Source of the DNA: JAWWPY01 sp964412845
Lineage (GTDB): Bacteria; Actinomycetota; Actinomycetes; Streptosporangiales; Streptosporangiaceae
Reading direction: 5' to 3'
Assembly (NCBI GenBank): GCA_964412845.1
Contig: CAYPQM010000062.1
Coordinates: 1 to 35,983 of the forward strand
DNA: 35,983 nucleotides
The number at the start of each line of letters is the position of its first letter. Within the stretch, counting starts at the first letter, position 1. Shown here in pieces: positions 14,213 through 21,863 of this stretch. The notes below the pieces were generated by a model, which did not search any database, was not told the origin of the DNA, and saw only the letters and a program-made list of their open reading frames with translations. The position numbers and the translations under genes are program-made.

Positions 14213-16018
14213 GTGACACAGCGGATACGGCTGCTCGGGCGCCCTCGCATCGAGGACGACGGGCAGCCGTGCCCGCCGCCGCGTGGCCTCAAATCCTGGG
14301 CGGTGCTGGCCCGGGTCGCGCTGGCCGAGCGCGTGGTCGAGCGGCGCGAGCTGGCCGCCGAGCTGTTCGGCGAAGCCGATGACCCGCTGGGTGCGCTGCG
14401 CTGGTCTCTGGCGGACCTGCGGCGCAGCCTCGGCCGGCCAGCGCTGCTGCGCGCCGACCCGTTGCGGGTGACACCTCGTGAGCTGTGGCTGGACGTGTGG
14501 GCACTTGAGGACGGCTCGCTGCCGGTCGCGGACATCGGCGGCAGCCTGCTGGAGGGGATCGAGCTGCGGAATTGCCCGGGGTTCGACACATGGCTGCTGC
14601 TGGCCCGCCTGCATTGCGCCGCCCGGGCCCGGGAAGAGCTCCGGCAGCGGGCGCTGAGCCTGCTGGCCGCCGGTGATCTCGAGGCCGCGACAGCGGCAGC
14701 AGGACGCGCGGCCATCCTTGACCCGCTGGACGATGGCGCGCAGGAGCTTTTCCTGCGGGTCCTCGTCGCGGCTGGGCGTGGTGGCCTGGCATCGGCGCAT
14801 CTCGCGTCGTGCGAGGCGCTGTTCGCGCGCGAGGGGATCGTGCCATCGCCCGCGCTGCGGTCCGCGGCCCGCGATCCTGCGCTGCGTCCGCGGCCCCGGC
14901 TGCGAGCCGGGGTGGTCGCCCTTTCCCTGCTGCGGGCGGGGACGGCCGCCTTGGACGCGGGCGCGGCCGACGCCGGGATCGAGACGCTGCGCCGCGCGGC
15001 GCAGGAGGCCGACCGGGCCGCCGACCCGGCGACGCAGGCCAGCGTGCTCAGCGCCCTGGGCAGCGCCCTGGTTCACGCGGTGCGCGGATCCGATGGCGAG
15101 GGAGCCGTCGTGCTGCACCGCGCCTTGCTGGCCGCGCGCGCCGGGGGCCAGCCCACTGTCGCCGTGGATGTGCTGCGCGAGCTTGCCTTCGTGGACGTGC
15201 AGGCCGGCCGGCACGCCTCCGCCGACCGGGCGCTCCGGGAAGCCGCACAGCAAGCCTCCGCTGACCCTGGTCTGATGGCCGGGATCCTCGGCATGAGGGG
15301 GATGAACGAAGCCGACCGCGGCCGGCATACCGCGGCGGCGGAGTTGCTCATGGAGTCAGCCGAGACGGCTCGGGAAGCCGGACGGCCCCGCCAGGAGGCT
15401 TGGTCGGAGGGGGTGCTGGCCCGCTCGTTGCTGCTCGCCGGGCAGGTGCAGCCAGCCCGGGCGGCCGCTGAGCGGAGCATGGCCGCGGCGCAGCGCGAAC
15501 GGTGGAATGCCTTCCTGCCGTGGCCTCAGGTGCTGCGGGCCCAGTGCTCGGCGGAGGCCGGCCGGTGGGATGAGGCCGCCGAGGACGCCGAGCATGCCTT
15601 CGCGCTGGCCTGCGAGCTGGCCGATCCGTGCTGGGAGGGAATGGCGGCCCGGGCGCTGGGGATGGCGGCGCTGCAGGCCGGAGACCTGGCCGGCGCACGC
15701 GCCTGGCTCGCCGACGCCCGGCGCCGCTGTGATCGGGTGCCGGACCGGTACGTGTGGGTTTCCGGGTACATCGGCCTGGCCCAGCTGGAGGCGGCCGCCC
15801 GGGAGAACCCTGACCTGGTCGGGCCTTCGGCGGCCCGGCTGTATGAGCACGCGGTGCACAGCGACCTGCCGGAGTTCCTCGCCTGGGCGCTGGTGTATCA
15901 AGCCGAGTCCGGCGACCGGGCCAAGGTCCCGCTGGCCCGCACCGCGGCCGATGGCATCGCCAACCCTGCGTTGCAGGCCCGGGTGCAAGCCCTGCCCGGC
16001 AGCGCCCGCATCAGCTGA
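14213..16018 (+). CDS. BTAD/TPR transcriptional regulator (SARP-like)
   Basis: The product has 601 residues from GTG 14213. The N-terminus (1-95) resembles the winged-helix half of SARP regulators: RIRLLGRPRIEDDG, SWAVLARVAL, ELAAELFGEADDPLGALRWSLADLRRSLG. Residues about 100-225 form the bacterial transcriptional activation domain, including ALSLLAAGDLEAATAAAGRAAILDPLDDGAQELFLRVLVAAGR. The rest (about 235-590) is a long array of TPR-like helical pairs rich in Ala/Leu/Arg. No NB-ARC ATPase domain is present, in contrast to large SARPs. It probably senses a ligand or protein through the TPRs and activates the adjacent tautomerase or nearby genes. The target is unknown. Confidence 0.88.
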   Translation: MTQRIRLLGRPRIEDDGQPCPPPRGLKSWAVLARVALAERVVERRELAAELFGEADDPLGALRWSLADLRRSLGRPALLRADPLRVTPRELWLDVWALEDGSLPVADIGGSLLEGIELRNCPGFDTWLLLARLHCAARAREELRQRALSLLAAGDLEAATAAAGRAAILDPLDDGAQELFLRVLVAAGRGGLASAHLASCEALFAREGIVPSPALRSAARDPALRPRPRLRAGVVALSLLRAGTAALDAGAADAGIETLRRAAQEADRAADPATQASVLSALGSALVHAVRGSDGEGAVVLHRALLAARAGGQPTVAVDVLRELAFVDVQAGRHASADRALREAAQQASADPGLMAGILGMRGMNEADRGRHTAAAELLMESAETAREAGRPRQEAWSEGVLARSLLLAGQVQPARAAAERSMAAAQRERWNAFLPWPQVLRAQCSAEAGRWDEAAEDAEHAFALACELADPCWEGMAARALGMAALQAGDLAGARAWLADARRRCDRVPDRYVWVSGYIGLAQLEAAARENPDLVGPSAARLYEHAVHSDLPEFLAWALVYQAESGDRAKVPLARTAADGIANPALQARVQALPGSARIS

Positions 16019-16036
16019 TCCCGGCCGCCGCCCCGG

Positions 16037-16076
16037 CGCCGAAGATGTCGCGCAGGTCAGGCTCCGAAGAGGTCGC
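16037..16076. repeat. Short duplication of the TetR gene's 3' end
   Basis: CCGAAGATGTCGCGCA just past the TetR stop repeats CCGAAGAGGTCGCGCA of the coding end with one mismatch. On the minus strand the extra copy would again spell R-D-I-F-G-A. Confidence 0.5.
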
Positions 16077-16611
16077 GCACCACGCGGTGCAGGGTAGTCC
16101 GGACAGCCTGCGGATCGTCGAGTTCCCCGCCGGACAGCGCGCCGTCGTGCAGCAGCACGAGCGCTGACGCGGCGTAGGCCGGGTCGGGGTGCCCGGCCTG
16201 GATGGCCAGCCGGGTGAGGGTATCGGCGAGCCACTTACGGTGCTCGGCGACCACCACCCGCACGGGATCCGACGGGTCCGGGTACTCGGCGGCGGCGTTG
16301 ATGAAATGGCAGCCGCGAAAGCCCGGGCTGCAGGTGGAGTCGCCGATCAGGTCAAGCACGGCCAGCACGGCCTCCGCCTTCGCCCGTGACCCCGCCGCGG
16401 CCTCGACGGCCTCCCGGAGCTCGGCATCTTTGGCTCGCAGGTAGGCGACCACAAGATCTTCCTTGGCCGGGAAGTGCCGGTAGAAAGTGGCCCGGGTCAC
16501 GTTGGCCTGGGTGACCAGCTTGTCCACGGGCACCGTGTGGATGCCTTCGCTGTAGAAGAGCCGGGTCGCGGTCTTCAGCAGGCGGCTGCGGGGGGTGAGG
16601 ACGGTTTCCAT
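16057..16611 (-). CDS. TetR family transcriptional regulator
   Basis: The product has 184 residues. The start is the ATG at 16611; the frame stays open further upstream but homology begins here. The helix-turn-helix lies at about 10-56: RSRLLKTATRLFYSEGIHTVPVDKLVTQANVTRATFYRHFPAKEDLVVAYL. The C-terminal half contains the STCSPGFRGCHFINAAAEYPDPSDPVR block typical of the TetR_C subgroup related to AcnR/LmrA-type repressors, and ends in VVRDLFGA. An AGAACG-AA-CGTTCT inverted repeat lies 14-27 bases before the start, suggesting autoregulation. It converges with the BTAD regulator 38 bases away and is followed upstream by the LysR gene on the same strand. Confidence 0.92.
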   Translation of the reverse strand: METVLTPRSRLLKTATRLFYSEGIHTVPVDKLVTQANVTRATFYRHFPAKEDLVVAYLRAKDAELREAVEAAAGSRAKAEAVLAVLDLIGDSTCSPGFRGCHFINAAAEYPDPSDPVRVVVAEHRKWLADTLTRLAIQAGHPDPAYAASALVLLHDGALSGGELDDPQAVRTTLHRVVRDLFGA

Positions 16612-16624
16612 GGCCCGAGTATAG

Positions 16625-16638
16625 AGAACGAACGTTCT
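16625..16638 (-). promoter_or_regulatory. Inverted-repeat operator before the TetR gene
   Basis: AGAACG and CGTTCT form perfect 6-bp arms around AA, 14 bases upstream of the TetR start. Size and position fit a TetR-family autoregulatory operator. No other gene start lies close, so the main target may be the regulator itself. Confidence 0.6.
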
Positions 16639-16740
16639 AGATCTTGCCTGATCCGAGCAAGAGGTCGAAATTATGCCGGGAGGAGAATGCTGCGCGTCCG
16701 TCATAGTAGAACAAAGATTCAGTCTGCTGCTGGGCGGGGG

Positions 16741-17661
16741 TCATTCGGAAAGCGCCGGGACCTGGCCCGAGGTGGCGCTCCGGATGATGTGCTTGCGGAA
16801 CAGTTCGGCGGCCGGCAGCAGGCGCCGTTCAGCGGACCAGATCAGGCAGATCTCCCGCACCGCGGGGACGTCCAGGATTTCGAGATAGCGGACCGGTCCG
16901 GTCGCGGCCTCCGGCGATCCCGCGCGAGGCGCGGGGACGAGGGCGACGCCGAGTCCGGCGGCCACGAAGCCGCGGACGGTCGACAGGTCGTCGCCCTCGA
17001 AGACAACGGCCGGGCGGAACCCGGCCTGCTCGCAGAGGTCGTCGCTCAGCTTCCGCAGCGCGGACGTCGGCCGCAGGCTGACGAACGGCTCCGCGGCCAC
17101 GTCGGCCAGGCGAATGCGCTGGCCCCCGGCATCCTGATGATCGCGCGGCATGGCCAGGCGCAGCGGCTCGACCGCGATCGGCCGCACGTGCAGGGACGGG
17201 TGCCGCGACCGGCGCGTGCCGATCTCGAGGTCGGCCCGCCCGCCGTCGAGGGCGGTGGAGTGCAGTTCGTCGCGGACCTGGGTCAGCTGGAAATTGACGT
17301 GCGGATGAGCCGCGCGGAAACTTCGGACCAGGTCGGGCACGAGCCAGGTACCCAGCGAGTGCTGGAAGGCGAGGGCCACGGTGCCGGTGTCCGGTTCGAT
17401 GAGCTGGTTGACGGCCGCGATCCCGTCGTCGAGCTGGTGCAGCAGGGCATCGACATGCCGCTTGAAAACCGCGCCCGCGTGAGTCAGCCGGAGGGTACGC
17501 CCGGACCGGCGCAGCAACGGGGTGCCGATCTGCGCCTCCAGGCGGCCCAGCGCACGTGAGATGCCGGACTGGGTGACCGTCTCAAGGTCGCCGACCTCGG
17601 TCACGGTCGTGCCATCGGCGACCTGCTGGAACCAGCGCAGCGCATCTGTGTCCATATCCAT
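16741..17661 (-). CDS. LysR family transcriptional regulator
   Basis: The product has 306 residues from ATG 17661; a second ATG at 17655 (residue 3) is an alternative. Residues 6-65 are the LysR winged helix: ALRWFQQVADGTTVTEVGDLETVTQSGISRALGRLEAQIGTPLLRRSGRTLRLTHAG. The linker helix is followed by the periplasmic-binding-like effector domain (about 92-295), with GTVALAFQHSLGTWLVPDL, a FVSLRPTS turn, and GLGVALVPAP. Regulators of this subfamily often control adjacent transporter or degradation genes, but none lies next to it here. A 19-bp hyphenated palindrome covers its start codon, a strong hint of autorepression. The 79 bases before the TetR start on its 3' side hold no gene. Confidence 0.93.
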   Translation of the reverse strand: MDMDTDALRWFQQVADGTTVTEVGDLETVTQSGISRALGRLEAQIGTPLLRRSGRTLRLTHAGAVFKRHVDALLHQLDDGIAAVNQLIEPDTGTVALAFQHSLGTWLVPDLVRSFRAAHPHVNFQLTQVRDELHSTALDGGRADLEIGTRRSRHPSLHVRPIAVEPLRLAMPRDHQDAGGQRIRLADVAAEPFVSLRPTSALRKLSDDLCEQAGFRPAVVFEGDDLSTVRGFVAAGLGVALVPAPRAGSPEAATGPVRYLEILDVPAVREICLIWSAERRLLPAAELFRKHIIRSATSGQVPALSE

Positions 17662-17676
17662 GATTCTAGATCATGG
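17658..17676 (-). promoter_or_regulatory. LysR-type palindromic box overlapping the LysR start
   Basis: CCATGAT-TCTAG-ATCATGG is a perfect 7-bp inverted repeat around a 5-base centre. Its left arm contains the LysR gene's ATG (17659-17661). It faces the small plus-strand gene at 17763 and could serve both directions. Confidence 0.6.
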
Positions 17677-17762
17677 ATCATATGCATTTAAGTCATTGGA
17701 CGCATCGATGATGCTCGTGCAGACTCGAATACGTAAGAACCGCCGACGTTAAGGACAGATAG

Positions 17763-17984
17763 ATGGAGAGAACTAGGTACTCACCGGGTCCTCTGTGGAC
17801 TTCGATCCGGGATGAGCTGCGCCGTGCCCGTGTGTCGCGTGCCGCACGCCTGTCCCTGGAGCACGAGCTGGCGAGCTACACCTCGCCGAGCGACCTGAAC
17901 GACCTCGAGGCGATCCTCGCCCGGCACACCGAGGACGAGACCGCGGACATCCGCCGCATCCTCGCCGGGCGCCACCACGGCTGA
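17763..17984 (+). CDS. Small hypothetical protein divergent from the LysR gene
   Basis: The product has 73 residues from ATG 17763 after AAGGACAG. It is a compact, highly charged, helix-rich protein: LWTSIRDELRRARVSRAARLSLEHELASYTSPSDLNDLEAILARHTEDETADIRRILAGR. No signal or membrane segment is present, and no family is recognised. Support for coding comes from its divergent placement behind a shared 100-base promoter region with the LysR gene and from the strong hairpin exactly between its 3' end and the convergent methyltransferase gene. It could be the LysR target. Confidence 0.6.
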   Translation: MERTRYSPGPLWTSIRDELRRARVSRAARLSLEHELASYTSPSDLNDLEAILARHTEDETADIRRILAGRHHG

Positions 17985-18023
17985 CCGCCGCGCCCATTCA
18001 GCGACCTGCTACCCGCAAAGAAA

Positions 18024-18049
18024 CGGCCGCCTCGGCGTCGAGGCGGCCG
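18024..18049. terminator. Bidirectional hairpin terminator between convergent genes
   Basis: A perfect 11-bp stem CGGCCGCCTCG / CGAGGCGGCCG with a GCGT loop is preceded by AAAGAAA. It lies between the 3' ends at 17984 (+) and 18068 (-). Read on the minus strand it is followed by TTTCTTT, which suits termination of the methyltransferase transcript. Confidence 0.8.
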
Positions 18050-18067
18050 AGGCCGGTCAAGCCGCGC

Positions 18068-18871
18068 TCACCTCAGCCCGACGGCCTTGAAGAACGTGTA
18101 ACAGAACGTACCGTCGGCCTCCGCGGCCCGATGCAGGTCCTTGATCCCCGCCGCCCAGCTCGCCGCATCCATCAGCCCCCGGCCGACCGCCTGCTCACCG
18201 ACTCCCTCGACCATCGCCGTGAAGGTCTTGCGGGTGAAGCCATCGGCCAGGGCCGGCCTGGTGGCATCGGCGTAGACCATCCGGGGAGAGACCTGGACGT
18301 CGCGATAGCCGGCCTGCACCAGCAGCGGATACAGCTGGCGCCCGATCAGGGAATCGCCGCCGCCCTGCCGCTGGAGATCGATCAGGCACTGGATGGCCCG
18401 GCGGGCGTGGCCGCTGTCCGGGTGGAAGTAGGCCGAGCCGTGATCGCCTTCGATGACGGTGATCGAGCCACCAGGCTTGATGACCCGGATCAGTGCCCTC
18501 AGCGCCCCGGCGGGATCCGGCAGGTGCTCCAGGACGAAACACACGAAGACGTGATCGAAGCAGGCCGGCGCGAAGGGCAGGTCGAAAAGGTCAGCCCGCT
18601 GAAAGGTCACGTTGGCGCGGGCCGCCGCCCGCACCTGCCGCCGTGCCTCAGCCAGCGACTCCCCGGAGATGTCGATGGAGGTGAAGGCCGCGCGCGGGCT
18701 GTTAGCGGCCAGGATGACCGTCTGCGCGCCCACCCCGCAGCCCGCCTCCAGCACCAGGCTGCCCGCCGGGTAGCGAGTGCCGGCGTGCAGCAGCCCGGTC
18801 AGCGTGCTGGCCTGATCGGCGAGCCGGGTGCCTTCCCGGGCTGAATATCCGTGCACATAATCCATGCTCAT
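18068..18871 (-). CDS. Class I SAM-dependent methyltransferase
   Basis: The product has 267 residues from ATG 18871 (ATG 18865 is an alternative). The ATG overlaps the stop of the short upstream frame as ATGA, with GCAGGAGA as ribosome site. SAM-binding motif I is VLEAGCGVGAQT (40-51), the acidic post-I residue is in FTSIDISGES, motif II is FDHVFVCFVLEHLPDPAGAL, and motif III is KPGGSITVIEGDHG. The YFHPDS..AR segment and C-terminal helices resemble ubiquinone/menaquinone-type or small-molecule methyltransferases. The acceptor is unknown. It lies downstream of a patatin-like lipase gene on the same strand, with which it probably forms an operon. Confidence 0.9.
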   Translation of the reverse strand: MSMDYVHGYSAREGTRLADQASTLTGLLHAGTRYPAGSLVLEAGCGVGAQTVILAANSPRAAFTSIDISGESLAEARRQVRAAARANVTFQRADLFDLPFAPACFDHVFVCFVLEHLPDPAGALRALIRVIKPGGSITVIEGDHGSAYFHPDSGHARRAIQCLIDLQRQGGGDSLIGRQLYPLLVQAGYRDVQVSPRMVYADATRPALADGFTRKTFTAMVEGVGEQAVGRGLMDAASWAAGIKDLHRAAEADGTFCYTFFKAVGLR

Positions 18872-18987
18872 CGTGTTTCTCCTGCACTCCGTTCGAGGCT
18901 GGTGATGAGTTCCGGGAGACCGTCAAGCCACTGCGCGGCACCGGCCGCGAGCGCCTTGTTGCGGACGACAGCGGGGACCTCGACCAC
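18868..18987 (-). pseudogene. N-terminal fragment resembling an aminoglycoside phosphotransferase
   Basis: A 39-codon frame from GTG 18987 to TGA 18868-18870 reads VVEVPAVVRNKALAAG, then AAQWLDGLPELITSLER and SAGETR. This strongly resembles the first 35 residues of actinobacterial APH(6)/streptomycin-kinase-like proteins, in which a VRNKALAAGA..WL..LP.LV..LER opening precedes the kinase N-lobe. The rest of the kinase (glycine loop, catalytic HGD segment) is absent. The frame ends in an ATGA overlap with the methyltransferase start and begins 15 bases after the lipase stop. It may be a decayed gene whose 5' end now serves as a translated leader coupling the two flanking genes. The family call is from memory of the motif. 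Confidence 0.5.
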
Positions 18988-19001
18988 GGCCGGGGTGCCC
19001 G

Positions 19002-19847
19002 TCAGCCCCAGAACTGGGCCAGGCTGGCGGCCTGGGCCCGGCCGATCTCGCGGCCCGCGCGGGCCGCTGGCCCGCGGGTCGCCGGTGACAGCGGGTTCGT
19101 GCCGAAAGCGGCCAGCGAGGCCGCGTCGGCATAGACCACCTGTACCTCGGCCGGTTTCAGTAGCTCGATCTCCTCATCCAGGCTGCCCCAAGGCGGGGGT
19201 GTGTCCGCGGCTGCGGGCGTGATGACCAGGACCTGATCGCATCCAGCCGCGAGGTCGGCGTTGGTGCCAGAACGGATGCCGCCGTCGATATAGCGACGTC
19301 CGTCAATGGTGACCGGCGGCCAGACGCCGGGGACCGCGCAGCTCGCGGCGACGGCGTCCACCAGCGCGACCCCTGAGCTGCGGGTGAAGATAACCGGCTC
19401 ACCTGTCTCGGCGTCCACGGCAGGCAGCAGGAGTACCCGGTCAGGCCACGACTGGACGGGCAGTCGCGCGGCGATCGCGGCGCGCCGGGCCGATTCGGTC
19501 ACCGTCGCGGTGCCGAGGGCGAGCGCGCCGATCCGCCGTCGCATGTCCTGGGCCGTGGCCGTGCCAGCGGTCGCTGCCGCGAACCGGGCCAGCAGGTCTT
19601 CCAGGTCGAGGTCGACCGCTAGCTCGCCGGATGTCTCGCTCAGCTGCGCGGCGTACAGATCCTCCAGTGCGGTCCCGCTGGTGACCTGCGCGGCGACGGC
19701 TGACCCGGCCGACGTGCCCACGACGACATCCGCGGCGATCAGGCTGGCGGACAGCCCGGGGTCGATGTCCTGGATGCCGCGCAGGACGCCGAGTTCCCAG
19801 GCGATGCCCGCCACGCCCCCGCCAGCCAGCACGACCGCACGCCTCAT
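19002..19847 (-). CDS. Patatin-like phospholipase family protein
   Basis: The product has 281 residues from ATG 19847, with GAGAGGAA upstream on the minus strand. The patatin signature is complete: the oxyanion glycine loop AVVLAGGGVAGIAWELGVL (4-22), the nucleophile elbow VVGTSAGSAV with Ser46, and the catalytic Asp in RYIDGGIRSGTNADLAAG (D188). The enzymes are Ser-Asp dyad lipid acyl hydrolases. No signal peptide or membrane segment is visible, so it is cytoplasmic or peripheral. An AASCAVPGVWPPV segment precedes the DGG motif as in bacterial homologues. It is upstream of the phosphotransferase-like fragment and methyltransferase on the same strand. Confidence 0.92.
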   Translation of the reverse strand: MRRAVVLAGGGVAGIAWELGVLRGIQDIDPGLSASLIAADVVVGTSAGSAVAAQVTSGTALEDLYAAQLSETSGELAVDLDLEDLLARFAAATAGTATAQDMRRRIGALALGTATVTESARRAAIAARLPVQSWPDRVLLLPAVDAETGEPVIFTRSSGVALVDAVAASCAVPGVWPPVTIDGRRYIDGGIRSGTNADLAAGCDQVLVITPAAADTPPPWGSLDEEIELLKPAEVQVVYADAASLAAFGTNPLSPATRGPAARAGREIGRAQAASLAQFWG

Positions 19848-19933
19848 CCGGGTTCCTCTCGCTGCCACTGGGAGCATCCCGCGTCGAGCTGGCCGGCGAG
19901 CGGCCGGCGCGGGCGGCGTAACGCCTGCCGATG

Positions 19934-20566
19934 CTATCTACGGCGCCCGGCGCGCAGCACGGTGTCATGGATCATGACGGCGTGCCCGTCGGGGTCGGTG
20001 GCGGACCGTGCCGCGGCCGTGTTGGTGACGACGTCCCAAACGCCTGGGTCGAGCAGGGCGATGATGTCCTCGCCGGTGAAGAACAGCTCGGGCATCGGCG
20101 GGCGGGGCATCGTGGTCTGCAGGTCTGACGGGTGGTGGCCGACGATGAGCAGCGTGCCGCCGGGCGTGACTGATCCGGCCAGGCGGCGGAACAAGGCCTC
20201 GCGCGGCTGGGCCGGCAGGTGCAGGTACTGGGCGGAGACCAGGTCGTAGCGGGCCAGGCCCGGATCCCACTCGGCCACGTCCGCGTGCACCCAGTCGATC
20301 CGCGCGGCGGTCGCGGCGCCGGCCTCGGCCGCGTGGGCGACGGCGCGCCCGATGGCGACGGCGGACAGGTCGACCGCGGTGACCTGCCAGCCGCGCTGAG
20401 CCAGCCAGATGGCGTCCGCTCCCTCGCCGCACCCGACGTCCAGCGCGGCGCCGGGGGCGAGCTGCGACGTTTCGCTGATCAGCTGGCCATTGGGTTTTCC
20501 GCTCCACAGCGAGCTCTGGGAGCTGTACCGCTCGTCCCAGAACGCCTCGTCGAACTGCTCCGGCAT
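19934..20566 (-). CDS. Class I SAM-dependent methyltransferase (TPMT/TehB-like)
   Basis: The product has 210 residues. ATG 20566 is chosen for the GGGAAGGGA site before it; the frame is open further upstream without homology. The N-terminus FDEAFWDERYSSQSSLWSGKPNGQLI is the WDERY..WSG.PN opening of the actinobacterial thiopurine/tellurite-type methyltransferases. Motif I is ALDVGCGEGADAIWLAQRGW (41-60), followed by VTAVDLSAVAI, then DLVSAQYLHLP and VTPGGTLLIVGHHP. Relatives methylate toxic small molecules such as tellurite or thiols. The gene is 86 bases upstream of the lipase gene on the same strand. The 201 bases between its start and the DoxX stop contain no supported feature. Confidence 0.9.
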   Translation of the reverse strand: MPEQFDEAFWDERYSSQSSLWSGKPNGQLISETSQLAPGAALDVGCGEGADAIWLAQRGWQVTAVDLSAVAIGRAVAHAAEAGAATAARIDWVHADVAEWDPGLARYDLVSAQYLHLPAQPREALFRRLAGSVTPGGTLLIVGHHPSDLQTTMPRPPMPELFFTGEDIIALLDPGVWDVVTNTAAARSATDPDGHAVMIHDTVLRAGRRR

Positions 20567-20767
20567 GCCCGGTCCCTTCCCGTGGTGGGCGTGCTGCCCG
20601 CTCAGCCCGGCAGCACCCATAGCGCTCCGATGGGCGGCACCGCCGTCGCCGCAGGAGGGCCCAGCCGGGGATCATGTCGAACTTATCCGGGTCAGGCCCG
20701 GTGGATCGTCCTTATTCAGCGCGCTGATGGCCGCCGCGTCCGATTACCTCTTTCTTGAGCTGGAGGG

Positions 20768-21304
20768 CTACCGGGCGGGCAGGTGGCTGCTGAGCCGGCC
20801 CGCCCGGGCGCCAGCCTTACCCGACACCTTCGCCGTCCGCGCGGCCAGCGCTACGTCATGGCGTGCGGACCGGGCCGCGTGGCGGCCGCGCCAGGCCAGC
20901 GAAGGGCGGCCGGCGGTGTCGGCCGCGGTGATCAGCAGGCCACCGAGCATGGAGACGTTCTTGAGGAAGTGGATGCGCTGCTGCGCGCGGTCCTGCTCGT
21001 TGTCAGCTTCCCAGAACCGGTGCCCGGCGATGGTGGTGGGCACCAGGGTCGCCGCGATCGCCAGGGCCGACAGCCGCGGCCACCGGCCCAGGGCCAGCAG
21101 CGTGCCGGCGCACAGCTGGACAGCGCCGTTGATGCGCACGGCCTGCTCGGTCTTATCCGGGACGATGGTCACGTGCTCGGCGACCGGGTGCACCACCGGC
21201 TCGGCCAGCCCGGATACCCGCTCGGGTCGGCGCAGGGTCTGGTAGCCCTGCATGGCGAAGATCGATGCCACCATGGGACGTGCGATAGCTCTCAGTACAG
21301 GCAT
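20768..21304 (-). CDS. DoxX family membrane protein
   Basis: The product has 178 residues from ATG 21304; ATG 21313 three codons earlier is possible. The opening MPVLRAIARPMVASIFAMQGYQTLRRP is the usual DoxX first helix and dGxxxLxxP turn. Hydrophobic segments follow at about 57-75 (INGAVQLCAGTLLALG), 78-95 and 121-134, giving four membrane spans, with the conserved FxxxxDxEQDRAQQRIHFLKNVSMLGGLL segment. The C-terminus is basic and cytoplasmic. Mycobacterial DoxX joins a thiol-oxidative-stress membrane complex; whether this copy does so is unknown. Confidence 0.9.
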   Translation of the reverse strand: MPVLRAIARPMVASIFAMQGYQTLRRPERVSGLAEPVVHPVAEHVTIVPDKTEQAVRINGAVQLCAGTLLALGRWPRLSALAIAATLVPTTIAGHRFWEADNEQDRAQQRIHFLKNVSMLGGLLITAADTAGRPSLAWRGRHAARSARHDVALAARTAKVSGKAGARAGRLSSHLPAR

Positions 21305-21515
21305 GAGCCACATCTGCCCAGCAGGGCCGGCTTGTAACGTCCGCTTACTCGTCGCCGGATGTGATCCAGCACTCCGCTGACCGGTGGCCGGCCCCGGCGG
21401 GACGGCCCAGCCCGAGCTGGCTGAGCCGCGAAACGGTGCGCCAGCGCTTCTCGGGGCCAGAGTAAAATTCCAGGTCGACGAAAACTGTCGAAATCACATT
21501 CGTATCATGGGCCTC

Positions 21516-21863
21516 ATGAGCGAGCTGGTCTTGGAGCCGGTGCCGGAGGCTGAGCTGGCCGGCCCGATGCGGCCGGCCCGGCACGGGCAGGTCTATGTCC
21601 TGGACCGCGATGGCCAGTGGCAGCGGGCCCGGGTGATTGCCTGGGCCAGGCATCGTGACGGCTGGGCGGTCCGGGTCAGGCTGGCCGGCGCGATGACCGA
21701 TTCCTGGCGGAAGTACCACCCGCGCGGGATCCACCCGGCANNNNNNNNNNNNNNNNNNNNNNNNNNNNNNNNNNNNNNNNNNNNNNNNNNNNNNNNNNNN
21801 NNNNNNNNNNNNNNNNNNNNNNNNNNNNNNNNNNNNNNNNCCGCCATGCCCGCTACGGCGTGA
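21516..21863 (+). CDS. Small unknown protein interrupted by an assembly gap
   Basis: A frame starts at ATG 21516 (or ATG 21507) and reads 75 residues into the N-run. The visible part, GQVYVLDRDGQWQRARVIAWARHRDGWAVRVRLAGAMTDSWRKYHPRGIHPA, has the strand-rich, Trp-bearing layout of short unnamed actinobacterial proteins and lacks membrane segments. Beyond the gap, 21841-21863 can close the same frame, but the true frame and end depend on the unknown gap length. The 3' end overlaps the convergent SDR gene by about 10 bases if the nominal frame holds. Upstream A/T-rich DNA (21466-21506, AGTAAAATTCC and GAAATCACATTCG) probably holds its promoter. Function is unknown. Confidence 0.62.
   Translation: MSELVLEPVPEAELAGPMRPARHGQVYVLDRDGQWQRARVIAWARHRDGWAVRVRLAGAMTDSWRKYHPRGIHPAXXXXXXXXXXXXXXXXXXXXXXXXXXXXXXXXXXAMPATA
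21741..21840. other. Assembly gap (100 N) at the 3' end of a small gene
   Basis: There are exactly 100 N. Unlike the other three gaps, no tandem repeat is visible in the flanks. Confidence 0.97.

Noticed and set aside
21741..21840. Tandem repeat at the fourth gap
   Set aside because: The flanking 30 bases on either side share no period or unit.
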